Notes under the pieces: generated by a model
Database searches by the model: none
What the model was told of the DNA's origin: nothing
The model's input: the letters and a program-made list of their open reading frames with translations, nothing else
Program-made: the position numbers and the translations under genes
NCBI RefSeq assembly: GCF_036237275.1
Contig: NZ_CP108352.1
Location: 4,650,001 to 4,714,000, forward strand
Direction of reading: 5' to 3'
Length of the DNA stretch: 64,000 nt
Source: Streptomyces sp. NBC_01353
Lineage (GTDB): Bacteria > Actinomycetota > Actinomycetes > Streptomycetales > Streptomycetaceae
Shown: positions 51,180 through 59,389 of the stretch, one piece after another
How the letters are laid out: each line of letters begins with the position of its first letter
Position numbering within the stretch: position 1 is the stretch's first letter

Positions 51180-53414
51180 CTAGCGGCCGTTGCCGCCGGT
51201 GTTGCCGCCGCGGCCGTTCCCGCCGCCGATCAGGTCCGGCGGGATCGTGATCCCCGGGAACGGGTTGTCGTCATCGTCCCCGTCGCCCGGCTTGTTGTCG
51301 TCGCGGGGCTTGCCCTTGTCCTTCTCCTTGTCCTCCGGCTTCTCGCCGCGAGGCACGGAGATCGGCGCGAAGGACGGCGTCTCGGAGGCGGTCAGCGCCC
51401 CGGTCATCGCGATCTTCCAGATCGGACCCGGGAGGCAGCCACCGCAGACCTTGTCGTACGTCACGCCGCCGATGACGATGTCGTACATCGACTGCTTCTC
51501 GCCGACGTCGTCACCCACCCACACCGCCGTGGACAGGTTCGGGGTGTACCCGACGAACCAGGCGTCCTTGCGGTCGTTCGTCGTACCCGTCTTGCCGGCG
51601 TTGTCGCGGTCGCTCAGACCCGCCTTCGTACCGGTGCCGTCCTCGACGACGCCCTTCAGCATCTGGTTGACCGTGTCGGCGGTGCGCTCGCTCATCGCCC
51701 GCGAGCACTCCGTCTGAGGCACCTTCAGCTTCTCGCCGTTGGCCGTCTTGATCGACTCGATGGCGATCGGGGTGCAGTACGTGCCGCGGTTGGCGAAGGT
51801 CGCGTAGACCGCCGCCATGTCGAGCGGGGTGGACTCCTGGCCGCCGAGGGTGATCGAGGGCAGCTCCTGGAGCTTCTTGCCCAGCTCCTTCTCGTACCCC
51901 ATCTTCTTCGCCATCTCGACCGTCTCGCACAGCCCGGTCATCTGCTCAAGGTGGGCGAAGTAGGTGTTGATGGACTTGCCGAGCGCGCTCGTCATGTCCC
52001 AGGTGCCGGCCTCGGACTTCATCTCGTTCTGCAGGTCCCAGTTGCCACCGCCGGACGGGCCGCCCGCGCAGGTGGTGTAGGAGTTCATCGGCAGCGAGAT
52101 CTTCCACGGCGTGGAGAAGGACTGCGCCGGGCTCAGCCCCTTCTCCAGGGCCGCCGCGGCCGTGATCGGCTTGAAGGTCGAACCGACCTGGAAGCCGTAC
52201 GTCGTGCCGCCCATCTTCTTGCCGACGGCGAGGTTGAGCGTTGTCTGGTGCTGCTTCTGGTCCAGGCCGTACGGGCGGGACTGACCCATCGAGAGGATCT
52301 TGCCGGTGCCCGGCTGGACCTGGACCACCGAGGCGGCGACCTTGTCGTCCACGTTGATCTTCGCGACGGCCGCCTCGTTGGCCGCCTCCTGCGCGCGCGG
52401 GTCGAGCGTGGTCCGGACGGTCAGGCCGCCCAGGTTCCACAGCTTCTGCCGCTCCTCGACCGTCTTGCCGAAGACCGGGTCGTTGAGGATCGTCTTGCGG
52501 ACGTAGTCGCAGAAGAAGCCGGCGCCGTCGACGGCGGTGATGCAGCCGTTCTTCGGGGCCTTCACCTTGAGCTTGATCGGGGCGGCCTTCGCCCGGTCCG
52601 CCTCCGCCTGGCTGATGTCCTTCACGTCGGCCATCCGCTGGAGCACCGTGTTGCGGCGCTTGGTGGCTTCCTGAAGGTCGTTGACCGGGTCGTAGCGGCT
52701 CGGCGACTGGACGAGGCCGGCCATCATGGCGGCCTCCTCCAACTTCAGGTCGGCGGCGGGCTTGGAGAAGTAGCGCTGGGCCGCGGCCTCGATGCCGTAC
52801 GCCTGCTGACCGAAGAAGGTGATGTTCAGGTAGTTCTCGAGGATCTTCTTCTTCCCCAGCTCCTCCTCGACCTGGATCGCGTACTTGAGTTCGCGGACCT
52901 TACGGCCGATGGTCTGCTGGGTGGCCTGGGCGACCTTCTCGGGGTCGTCACCGGCCTCCTCGACGAAGACGTTCTTCACGTACTGCTGAGTGAGCGTCGA
53001 CGCGCCCTGCGACACGCCGCCCGACTGGGCGTTGCGGTTGATCGCGCGCAGCACGCCCTTGAGGTCGATCGCTCCGTGTTCGTAGAAGCGGGAGTCCTCG
53101 ATCGCGACGATCGCCTTCTGCATGTACGGGGAGATCTTCTCCAGCGGCACGACCTTCCGGTCGCGCGAGTACACGGTGGCGAGGTGGCCGCCCTCGGAGT
53201 CGAGGATCGTGGTGCGCTGACTCAGCGGCGGCGTCTTCAGGTTGGACGGGATTTCGTCGAATCCCTCGACCGTGCCCTTGGCTGCCAGTCCGAGTGCTCC
53301 GGCCGCGGGCAGGGCGATGCCTGCCAGCACGGCTCCGGAGAGCACACTGACACCGACGAACTTGGCGGCCTGCTGGGTCCCGGTCAGACCTCCGCCCGAG
53401 CGCTTCTTTGCCAT
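51180..53414 (-). CDS. Class A penicillin-binding protein (transglycosylase/transpeptidase)
   Basis: 744 aa. An N-terminal membrane helix (about 20-45), a GT51 glycosyltransferase domain with AIEDSRFYEHGAID (Glu106 catalytic) and QGASTLTQQYVKN, and a transpeptidase domain with Ser412-TFK (GSTFKPI), SIN 481-483 and KTG 608-610. A C-terminal low-complexity tail (Lys/Asp/Gly/Asn) extends outside. It polymerises and cross-links peptidoglycan. It lies next to wblA, as I recall for streptomycetes. The region to 53830 holds the divergent promoters. Confidence 0.97.
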   Translation of the reverse strand: MAKKRSGGGLTGTQQAAKFVGVSVLSGAVLAGIALPAAGALGLAAKGTVEGFDEIPSNLKTPPLSQRTTILDSEGGHLATVYSRDRKVVPLEKISPYMQKAIVAIEDSRFYEHGAIDLKGVLRAINRNAQSGGVSQGASTLTQQYVKNVFVEEAGDDPEKVAQATQQTIGRKVRELKYAIQVEEELGKKKILENYLNITFFGQQAYGIEAAAQRYFSKPAADLKLEEAAMMAGLVQSPSRYDPVNDLQEATKRRNTVLQRMADVKDISQAEADRAKAAPIKLKVKAPKNGCITAVDGAGFFCDYVRKTILNDPVFGKTVEERQKLWNLGGLTVRTTLDPRAQEAANEAAVAKINVDDKVAASVVQVQPGTGKILSMGQSRPYGLDQKQHQTTLNLAVGKKMGGTTYGFQVGSTFKPITAAAALEKGLSPAQSFSTPWKISLPMNSYTTCAGGPSGGGNWDLQNEMKSEAGTWDMTSALGKSINTYFAHLEQMTGLCETVEMAKKMGYEKELGKKLQELPSITLGGQESTPLDMAAVYATFANRGTYCTPIAIESIKTANGEKLKVPQTECSRAMSERTADTVNQMLKGVVEDGTGTKAGLSDRDNAGKTGTTNDRKDAWFVGYTPNLSTAVWVGDDVGEKQSMYDIVIGGVTYDKVCGGCLPGPIWKIAMTGALTASETPSFAPISVPRGEKPEDKEKDKGKPRDDNKPGDGDDDDNPFPGITIPPDLIGGGNGRGGNTGGNGR

Positions 53415-53830
53415 GGGGGCAGCCTACGTTCTCATTCGCCGGACACACGTATATGCCTTGGCCTAAGCTGCTCTCAACTGTCACAGCAGTGTGGTTCTGC
53501 ATCAAGACCCGGGCGTGACATCGGCACGAAATCCCTTGAACCCGAAGCTTGGGAAGTCATGCCCGATTCCGCCCCATGCGTCACTCGACGCCCCAAGTGG
53601 CTCCGTCACAGTTGGGCGAACTGTGACGGTTCGCCGGATTTGACACGCATGTCCATCGGTCACTCCCCTGGGTGATCTGCCGCGTACGCATAGTCCGTTC
53701 GGGCCATTCAAGATTGGGCCCGAAGGGGGTGTTGCGCTGTGCCCACCTTCCGTAACGTCACCAACTGGCAGCGGTGAATATGCCGCTACCGCCGTGGGGG
53801 AGCCTCGATTCGGGAGAGGACGGCGCCGGT
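53415..53830. other. Divergent promoter region between the penicillin-binding protein and wblA
   Basis: No gene is supported, although the wblA frame is open from GTG 53774 (MNMPLPPWGSLDSGEDG would precede the usual MGWV start). It contains the perfect palindrome at 53603-53629 and a TTGACA at 53640-53645. The long untranslated leader fits the complex regulation of wblA. Confidence 0.5.
53603..53629. promoter_or_regulatory. Perfect palindrome upstream of wblA
   Basis: CCGTCACAGTT (53603-53613) and AACTGTGACGG (53619-53629) are perfect inverted 11-bp arms around GGGCG. It lies about 200 bp before the wblA start, ten bases ahead of a TTGACA hexamer, where an operator would be expected. I cannot assign the binding protein. 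Confidence 0.6.
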
Positions 53831-54175
53831 ATGGGCTGGGTAGCTGACTGGAGTGCGCAGGCGGCCTGCCGCACTACCGATCCGGATGAACTTTTCGTTC
53901 AAGGAGCGGCACAGAACAGGGCGAAGGCAGTGTGCACCGGATGTCCGGTGCGGACCGAGTGCCTGGCCGACGCCCTGGACAACCGCGTGGAGTTCGGCGT
54001 GTGGGGCGGGATGACGGAGCGCGAGCGCCGTGCCCTCCTGCGCCGGCGGCCGACCGTCACCTCGTGGCGGCGACTGCTCGAGACCGCGCGCACGGAGTAC
54101 GAGCGGGGAGCGGGCCTGCTGCCCGTGGCGATCGAGGACGACGCGACGTACGAGGCGTATGCGGCGGTGGGCTAG
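53831..54175 (+). CDS. wblA: WhiB-family regulator WblA
   Basis: 114 aa from ATG 53831 (GGGAGAGGA upstream; in-frame GTG 53774 gives a longer form). The four Fe-S cysteines are Cys13, Cys35, Cys38 and Cys44, followed by the GVWGG turn (56-60) and a basic C-terminal segment (RERRALLRRRP). The sequence MGWVADWSAQAACRTTDPDE is, from memory, nearly identical to S. coelicolor WblA, a pleiotropic regulator that promotes development and represses antibiotic production. Location between a penicillin-binding protein and ArsA-like ATPases agrees. Confidence 0.93.
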   Translation: MGWVADWSAQAACRTTDPDELFVQGAAQNRAKAVCTGCPVRTECLADALDNRVEFGVWGGMTERERRALLRRRPTVTSWRRLLETARTEYERGAGLLPVAIEDDATYEAYAAVG

Positions 54176-54190
54176 CCCCACCGGCTCGTG

Positions 54191-54285
54191 ACGTTCGAGA
54201 CGTACGAAGGCGTACGACACGTTCGAGACGTACGTAGCGCTTGAACGCGTACGACACGTACGCAGCGTACGAAGACGTACGAGGC
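54191..54285. repeat. Array of CGTACG-type repeats downstream of wblA
   Basis: GTACG occurs seven times within about 85 bases. ACGTTCGAGACGTACG appears twice (54191-54206 and 54219-54234), a 28-bp period. CGTACG is palindromic, so the tract has many overlapping dyads. It lies between converging wblA and the ArsA-like gene and holds no gene; it may work as a terminator or be protein-bound. Confidence 0.6.
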
Positions 54286-54327
54286 TTGCGCGGCGGTGGG
54301 TGATGCCCCCGCCGGCGTTCGCACAGC

Positions 54328-55710
54328 TCAGGCCGACGGCATCCGTCCGGCCGCGAGTCGATCACCGATGGCCCGAAGCCCTGCGAGATCGTGTACGTCG
54401 CCGGGCAGGGCGGCCACTTCGGCCACGGCCACCTCGGGGTGGAGCGCCGTGAAGCGGTCACGCGTGCGCTGTTCGCGCGCGAGCACCTGCATCCGCTCGG
54501 CATGGAGACGGAGCAGTCCTGCGGTCAGCTGCTGAATGTCGTGCGTGGCGTCGTCGGCTGTGGGGGCAGCCTCGTCGTGCGATGTGCGTACGGCGGCGGT
54601 GACGGTGGCGGCGCTGGCGGTGTCCGACAGCTCGGGGGGTGTGGCACGGGAGCCACGAACACCAGTCTTCCCGGTCCCCTGATCGACAATGCGCCCTTCG
54701 TCAAGATTTTCCGCGGCAGCCCGCGCGCGCTCGGCCGACAGCTGGGCGGCGCCGCTGCCGTGGACGCGATTGAGGACGAGACCGGCCAGCGGCATCTCCT
54801 CGGCGGCGAGCCGTTCCACGAAGTACGCGGCCTCGCGCAGCGCGTCCCGCTCCGGCGTGGCCACCACGAGGAACGCCGTGCCCGGGGCCTGGAGCAGCTT
54901 GTACGTCGCGTCCGCCCGGGTGCGGAAGCCGCCGAACATCGTGTCCATCGCAGCCACGAAGGTCTGAACGTCCTTCAGGAACTGCCCTCCCAGCAGCTTC
55001 CCCAGCGTTCCCGTCATCATCGACATGCCGACATTGAGGAACTTCATCCCCGCCCGGCCGCCCATCTTCGCCGGAGCCATCAGCAGCTTGATGAACTTCC
55101 CGTCCAGGAAGGACCCGAGCCGCTTAGGAGCGTCCAGGAAGTCCAGCGCCGACCGCGACGGGGGAGTGTCGACGACGATCAGGTCCCACTCGTCACGGGC
55201 CCGCAGCTGCCCGAGCTTCTCCATTGCCATGTACTCCTGCGTGCCGGCGAAACCGGCCGACAGGGACTGGTAGAACGGGTTCTCCAGGATCGCCCGGGCC
55301 CGCTCGGCGTCCGCGTGCGCCTCGACGATCTCGTCGAACGTCCGCTTCATGTCGAGCATCATGGCGTGCAGTTCGCCCGCGCGCCGTCCGCCGCCACCCT
55401 TGCTCGAACCGCTGCGCGATGCCCCTCCGGATTCGGACCCCTTGATGCCGTCGACCTTGCGCGGGATGTTGTCCAGCGAGTCGATCCCCATCGACTGGGC
55501 CAGCCGGCGGGCCGGGTCGATCGTCAGCACGACGACCTTGCGGCCCCGCTCCGCCGCCCGTACGCCGAGCGCCGCCGCGGTCGTCGTCTTGCCGACCCCG
55601 CCCGCGCCGCAGCAGACGATGATCCGCGTGCCCAGGTCGTCGATGAGCGGATCCAGATGCAGGACGGGGGCGGAGTCGAGACCGTTCACCGCGGCAGCCA
55701 TCTCCGTCAC
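54328..55710 (-). CDS. ArsA/Get3-like ATPase, second of a pair (signature Lys absent)
   Basis: 460 aa from GTG 55710. P-loop GAGGVGKTT (35-43), then LTIDPARRL, a Ser/Gly-rich insert at 89-110 (ESGGASRSGSSKGGGG), LIVVDTPPSRSALDFLD and a long Ala-rich C-terminal extension. The intermonomer Lys of GKGGVGKT is Ala36 here. Eukaryotic relatives target tail-anchored membrane proteins; the actinomycete role is unknown. Its start overlaps the stop of the partner ATPase (GTGA 55707-55710), so heterodimers are likely. Confidence 0.9.
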   Translation of the reverse strand: MTEMAAAVNGLDSAPVLHLDPLIDDLGTRIIVCCGAGGVGKTTTAAALGVRAAERGRKVVVLTIDPARRLAQSMGIDSLDNIPRKVDGIKGSESGGASRSGSSKGGGGRRAGELHAMMLDMKRTFDEIVEAHADAERARAILENPFYQSLSAGFAGTQEYMAMEKLGQLRARDEWDLIVVDTPPSRSALDFLDAPKRLGSFLDGKFIKLLMAPAKMGGRAGMKFLNVGMSMMTGTLGKLLGGQFLKDVQTFVAAMDTMFGGFRTRADATYKLLQAPGTAFLVVATPERDALREAAYFVERLAAEEMPLAGLVLNRVHGSGAAQLSAERARAAAENLDEGRIVDQGTGKTGVRGSRATPPELSDTASAATVTAAVRTSHDEAAPTADDATHDIQQLTAGLLRLHAERMQVLAREQRTRDRFTALHPEVAVAEVAALPGDVHDLAGLRAIGDRLAAGRMPSA

Positions 55711-56669
55711 GCGCCCACCCCTTGCTTCCGCAGGTCCTTCGCCAGCCGGTACAGGCCCGCGATGTCCGCCCCGTCCCCGAGGAAGGGCAGTTCGTACGTC
55801 GGTACGCCGAGCCCGGTGAGCACCGCACGCTGCTCGCGCTCCAGCTCCACCCGCTGGGCGTGCTCGCCCGCCTGCCCCAGCAGCGGCTCGACCAGCTTCG
55901 TACCGCCAGAGATCCCCGCGGCCGCCAGGGTCTTCGCGATCGCGCCCCGGTGGTCGCCGGAGGCGGCCCGTACCGCCGCCTCGTCGAGGACGTGCGGACG
56001 GACCATGTTCACGATGATCTCGCCCACCGGAAGGTCGGCCCCGCGCAGCTCCGCGACGCCGTCCGCGGTCTCCTGGACCGGCATCTCCTCCAGCAGCGTC
56101 ACCAGGTGCACGGCCGTCTCCGGGGACTTGAGCACCCGCATCACGGCCTGCGCCTGATTGTGTATCGGGCCGATCCGGGCCAGCCCCGCCACCTCGTCGT
56201 TCACGTTGAGGAAGCGGGTGATCCGGCCGGTCGGGGGTGCGTCCATGACGACGTGGTCGTAGGTGTAGCCGCCGTGCTTCTCGCGCCGGCGGACCGCCTC
56301 GCACGCCTTGCCGGTCAGCAGCACGTCTCGTACGCCCGGCGCTATCGTCGTCGCGAAGTCGATCGCGCCGAGCTTCTTCAGGGCCCGGCCCGCGCTGCCG
56401 AGTTTGTAGAACATCTGGAGGTAGTCGAGGAGCGCGCGCTCGGCGTCGATGGCCAGCGCGAACACCTCTCCGCCGCCCGGCGCGACGGCGATCTTGCGTT
56501 CCTCGTACGGAAGGGCCTCCGTCTCGAAGAGCTGTGCGATGCCCTGTCTGCCTTCGACCTCGACGAGGAGGGTTCGCTTGCCCTCCGTCGCGAGGGCGAG
56601 CGCGAGGGCGGCGGCGACCGTCGTCTTACCGGTACCACCCTTGCCGCTGACGACCTGGAGCCTGCTCAC
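55707..56669 (-). CDS. ArsA/Get3-like ATPase, first of a pair
   Basis: 320 aa from GTG 56669; the upstream in-frame GTG 56687 lies in the probable -10 (TTAGGCT), so the shorter form, leaderless or nearly so, is preferred. SGKGGTGKTT (8-17) retains the signature Lys10. Further motifs are LLVEVEGRQG and VVMDAPPTGRITRFL. It pairs with the downstream homologue, to which it is translationally coupled. Divergent from the DUF4177/RidA operon. Confidence 0.9.
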   Translation of the reverse strand: MSRLQVVSGKGGTGKTTVAAALALALATEGKRTLLVEVEGRQGIAQLFETEALPYEERKIAVAPGGGEVFALAIDAERALLDYLQMFYKLGSAGRALKKLGAIDFATTIAPGVRDVLLTGKACEAVRRREKHGGYTYDHVVMDAPPTGRITRFLNVNDEVAGLARIGPIHNQAQAVMRVLKSPETAVHLVTLLEEMPVQETADGVAELRGADLPVGEIIVNMVRPHVLDEAAVRAASGDHRGAIAKTLAAAGISGGTKLVEPLLGQAGEHAQRVELEREQRAVLTGLGVPTYELPFLGDGADIAGLYRLAKDLRKQGVGA

Positions 56670-56741
56670 GTCTTCGAGCCTAACCACTGGCAGTCCCGCC
56701 TAAGCAGGAGGCTACCTGTGGCAGCGGATACAGTCGGCTCC

Positions 56742-56900
56742 ATGACCAAGTGGGAATACGCGACCGTGCCCCTTCTCGTGCACGCGACCAAGCAGATTCT
56801 GGACACCTGGGGCGAGGACGGGTGGGAGCTCGTCCAGGTCGTGCCCGGCCCGAACAACCCCGAGCAGCTCGTGGCCTACCTGAAGCGGGAGAAGTCCTGA
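56742..56900 (+). CDS. DUF4177 domain protein
   Basis: 52 aa. WEYATVPLLVHATKQILDTWGEDGWELVQVV is the typical DUF4177 sequence, a very small conserved protein of unknown function. Its TGA overlaps the RidA start (TGATG 56898-56902). Confidence 0.9.
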   Translation: MTKWEYATVPLLVHATKQILDTWGEDGWELVQVVPGPNNPEQLVAYLKREKS

Positions 56901-57370
56901 TGAGCGGCGCCGTCGAGGCGAAGCTCGCCGAGCTGGGCCTGACGCTGCCGGAGGTCGTGCCCCCGCTGGCCGCCTACCAGCCGGCCGTGCAGTCGGGCGT
57001 GTACGTCTACACCTCGGGCCAGCTCCCGATCGTGGAGGGCAAGCTCCAGCTGGCCGGCAAGGTCGGCGGCGAGGTCACCGCCGAGGAGGCCAAGAAGCTC
57101 GCGGCCACCTGCGCGCTGAACGCGCTCGCGGCCGTGAAGTCGGTCGCCGGTGACCTGGACCGGATCAAGCGGGTCGTGAAGGTCGTCGGCTTCGTCGCCT
57201 CGGCATCCGACTTCACCGGTCAGCCGGGCGTCATCAACGGCGCCAGCGAGCTGCTCGGCGCCGTCCTCGGCGACAAGGGCGTGCACGCGCGCAGCGCGGT
57301 GGGTGTCGCGGTGCTGCCGCTGGACGCCCCGGTCGAGGTCGAGGTCCAGGTGGAGCTCGTCCAGGCCTGA
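56900..57370 (+). CDS. RidA family protein
   Basis: 156 aa. RidA/YjgF fold: YVYTSGQLPIVEGKLQLAGKVG, then AKKLAATCALNALAAVKSVAGDLDRIKRVVKVVGFV and a C-terminal VGVAVLPLDAPVEVEVQVEL. It belongs to the YjgF subgroup lacking the canonical deaminase Arg (the C-terminal segment has no Arg at that place), so it may not hydrolyse imines. It is the second gene of an operon with DUF4177. Confidence 0.92.
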   Translation: MSGAVEAKLAELGLTLPEVVPPLAAYQPAVQSGVYVYTSGQLPIVEGKLQLAGKVGGEVTAEEAKKLAATCALNALAAVKSVAGDLDRIKRVVKVVGFVASASDFTGQPGVINGASELLGAVLGDKGVHARSAVGVAVLPLDAPVEVEVQVELVQA

Positions 57371-57457
57371 CCGCCCCTACGTTCGTCAAGAGCCGGTTCC
57401 CCCGCCCAGGGGGAATCGGCTCTCGTGCGTACGAGTAGTTGCGCATACCATCCGGCC

Positions 57458-58477
57458 ATGTCGAATGGTCAGTGGTACCCACCGGAATGGCCCGACCGCA
57501 TCCGCGCCCTGGCGGCGGGCGAGCTCACGCCTCCGGCCCCCAGGCGGGCGGCGACCGTCCTGCTGCTGCGCGACGCCGCCGAGGGGCCGCACGTCCACAT
57601 GCTGCGGCGGCGCACCTCCATGGCCTTCGCGGGCGGTGCGTACGCGTATCCCGGCGGCGGCGTCGATCCGCGTGACGAGCACCCGGTGCGCTGGGCCGGC
57701 CCCTCCCTGGAGAGCTGGGCCGAGCGCCTCGGCGTCACGGGTACGGAAGAGGCGCAGGCGATCGTCTGCGCGGCCGTGCGCGAGACCTTCGAAGAGGCGG
57801 GCGTGCTGCTCGCCGGCGGGACCGCCGACTCCGTGGTCGACGACACGACCGGTGAGGACTGGGAGAAGGACCGGGAGGCGCTGGTCGCCCGCGAGCTGTC
57901 GTTCGCGGACTTCCTCGACCGGCGCGGGCTGGTGCTGCGCTCGGACCTGCTCGGCGCGTGGGCGCGGTGGATCACGCCGGAGTTCGAGTCCCGGCGGTAC
58001 GACACCTGGTTCTTCACGGCCGTACTTCCGGTCGGTCAGCGCACCCGTGACGTCTCGACCGAGGCGGACCGCACGGTCTGGATCCGCCCGGAGGATGCCG
58101 CGGCCGGCTACGACCGGGGCGAGCTGACCATGATGCCGCCGACGATCTCGACCCTGCGGGGCCTGGAACGCTTCGGTACCGCCGCCGAGGCGCTGGCCGC
58201 GGCCCAGGACCAGGACCTGACTCCCGTACTCGCGCAGGCGCGGCTGGACGGCGACGAGCTGATCCTGAGCTGGCCGGGCCACGACGAGTTCACCAAGCAC
58301 ATCCCGATGGGCGCGCGTCCGGACGCGGGCGCGGGTGAGGGTGCGGCTCCGGACGCGGCTCCGGGCGCGACGTCCGGAGCGGACGCGGACCACGGCGGGA
58401 CTCCAGGAGCGGACGCGGACCACGGCGGGACCCCAGGAGCGGACCACGGCGCTCCGCGCGAAGGAGGTCCGCGATGA
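57458..58477 (+). CDS. NUDIX hydrolase with repetitive C-terminal tail
   Basis: 339 aa. The NUDIX box is spread around GGAYAYPGGGVDPRD and AAVRETFEEAGVLLAGG (RETFEEAG). The long insert between the two parts is typical of the NUDT19-like CoA-diphosphatase group. The last 40 residues are GADADHGGTP repeats from a 30-bp tandem repeat at 58376. ATG 57458; the stop overlaps the MBL start (ATGA 58474-58477). Confidence 0.88.
   Translation: MSNGQWYPPEWPDRIRALAAGELTPPAPRRAATVLLLRDAAEGPHVHMLRRRTSMAFAGGAYAYPGGGVDPRDEHPVRWAGPSLESWAERLGVTGTEEAQAIVCAAVRETFEEAGVLLAGGTADSVVDDTTGEDWEKDREALVARELSFADFLDRRGLVLRSDLLGAWARWITPEFESRRYDTWFFTAVLPVGQRTRDVSTEADRTVWIRPEDAAAGYDRGELTMMPPTISTLRGLERFGTAAEALAAAQDQDLTPVLAQARLDGDELILSWPGHDEFTKHIPMGARPDAGAGEGAAPDAAPGATSGADADHGGTPGADADHGGTPGADHGAPREGGPR
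58376..58450. repeat. 30-bp tandem repeat in the 3' end of the NUDIX gene
   Basis: Units at 58376-58405 and 58406-58435 differ at one base, followed by a shortened third copy. It is in frame and encodes a GADADHGGTP decapeptide. Confidence 0.85.
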
Positions 58478-59304
58478 GTGACGCCGCCGCGCTGCCCGGG
58501 CAGCCCCGGGGCGGGGTCCTCTCCGGCCCCGCGACCGCCCGCGCCGTCAACGTCCTTGCGCCGAACCCGTCCGCGATGACCCTCGACGGCACCAACACCT
58601 GGATCGTCTCCGAGCCGGACTCCGACCTCGCCGTCGTCGTCGACCCGGGGCCGCTCGACGACGGCCACCTCACGCATGTGATCGAGACCGCGACGAAGCT
58701 CGGCAAGCGGGTCGCGCTCACCCTGCTGACGCACGGTCACCCCGACCACGCCGAGGGCGCGAGCCGGTTCGCCGAGCTGACGGGGACGCATGTGCGGGCC
58801 CTGGACCCGGCTCTGCGCCTCGGCGACGAGGGGCTCACCGCCGGGGACGTCATCACGGTCGGCGGCCTGGAGATGCGGGTCGTACCGACGCCCGGGCACA
58901 CCGCGGACTCGCTCTCCTTCCATCTCCCCGCCGACCGGGCCGTCCTGACGGGCGACACGATCCTCGGGCGCGGCACGACGATCGTCGCCCACCCCGACGG
59001 GCGGCTCGGCGACTATCTGGACTCGCTGCGCCGGCTGCGCTCGCTCACGGTCGACGACGGGGTCCACACGGTGCTGCCGGGCCACGGGCCGGTCCTGGAG
59101 GACGCACAGGGCGCGGTGGAGTTCTACCTTGCGCACCGCGCCAACCGGCTCGCCCAGGTGGAGACGGCGGTCGAGAGCGGCCACCGGACCCCCTCGGAGG
59201 TCGTCGCCCATGTGTACGCAGACGTGGACCGCTCGCTCTGGCCGGCCGCCGAACTGTCCGTGCGGGCTCAGCTGGAGTATCTGCGGGAGCACGGCCTGAT
59301 CTGA
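58474..59304 (+). CDS. MBL-fold metallo-hydrolase (LACTB2-like)
   Basis: 276 aa. Zinc-binding motif LLTHGHPDHAEG (HxHxDH), VVPTPGHTADSL, LTGDTILGRGT and VLPGHGPVLED, then a C-terminal winged-helix-like part (HRTPSEVVAHVYADVDRSLWPAAELSVRAQLEYLREHGLI region), as in LACTB2/RNase-like members. Coupled to the NUDIX gene. Confidence 0.92.
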   Translation: MSDAAALPGQPRGGVLSGPATARAVNVLAPNPSAMTLDGTNTWIVSEPDSDLAVVVDPGPLDDGHLTHVIETATKLGKRVALTLLTHGHPDHAEGASRFAELTGTHVRALDPALRLGDEGLTAGDVITVGGLEMRVVPTPGHTADSLSFHLPADRAVLTGDTILGRGTTIVAHPDGRLGDYLDSLRRLRSLTVDDGVHTVLPGHGPVLEDAQGAVEFYLAHRANRLAQVETAVESGHRTPSEVVAHVYADVDRSLWPAAELSVRAQLEYLREHGLI

Positions 59305-59389
59305 CCCCCACCCTCGAGGGCTCGCGGCTCGTGTCTTACGCTCCGCTTACTTCGCCTACAGCCGACCGTAGTCCTCGGGGGGAACGCCC

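Noticed and set aside
53774..53830. Longer WblA start at GTG 53774
   Set aside because: Weak ribosome site and longer than the known protein; the ATG at 53831 has GGGAGAGGA upstream. The longer form cannot be excluded.
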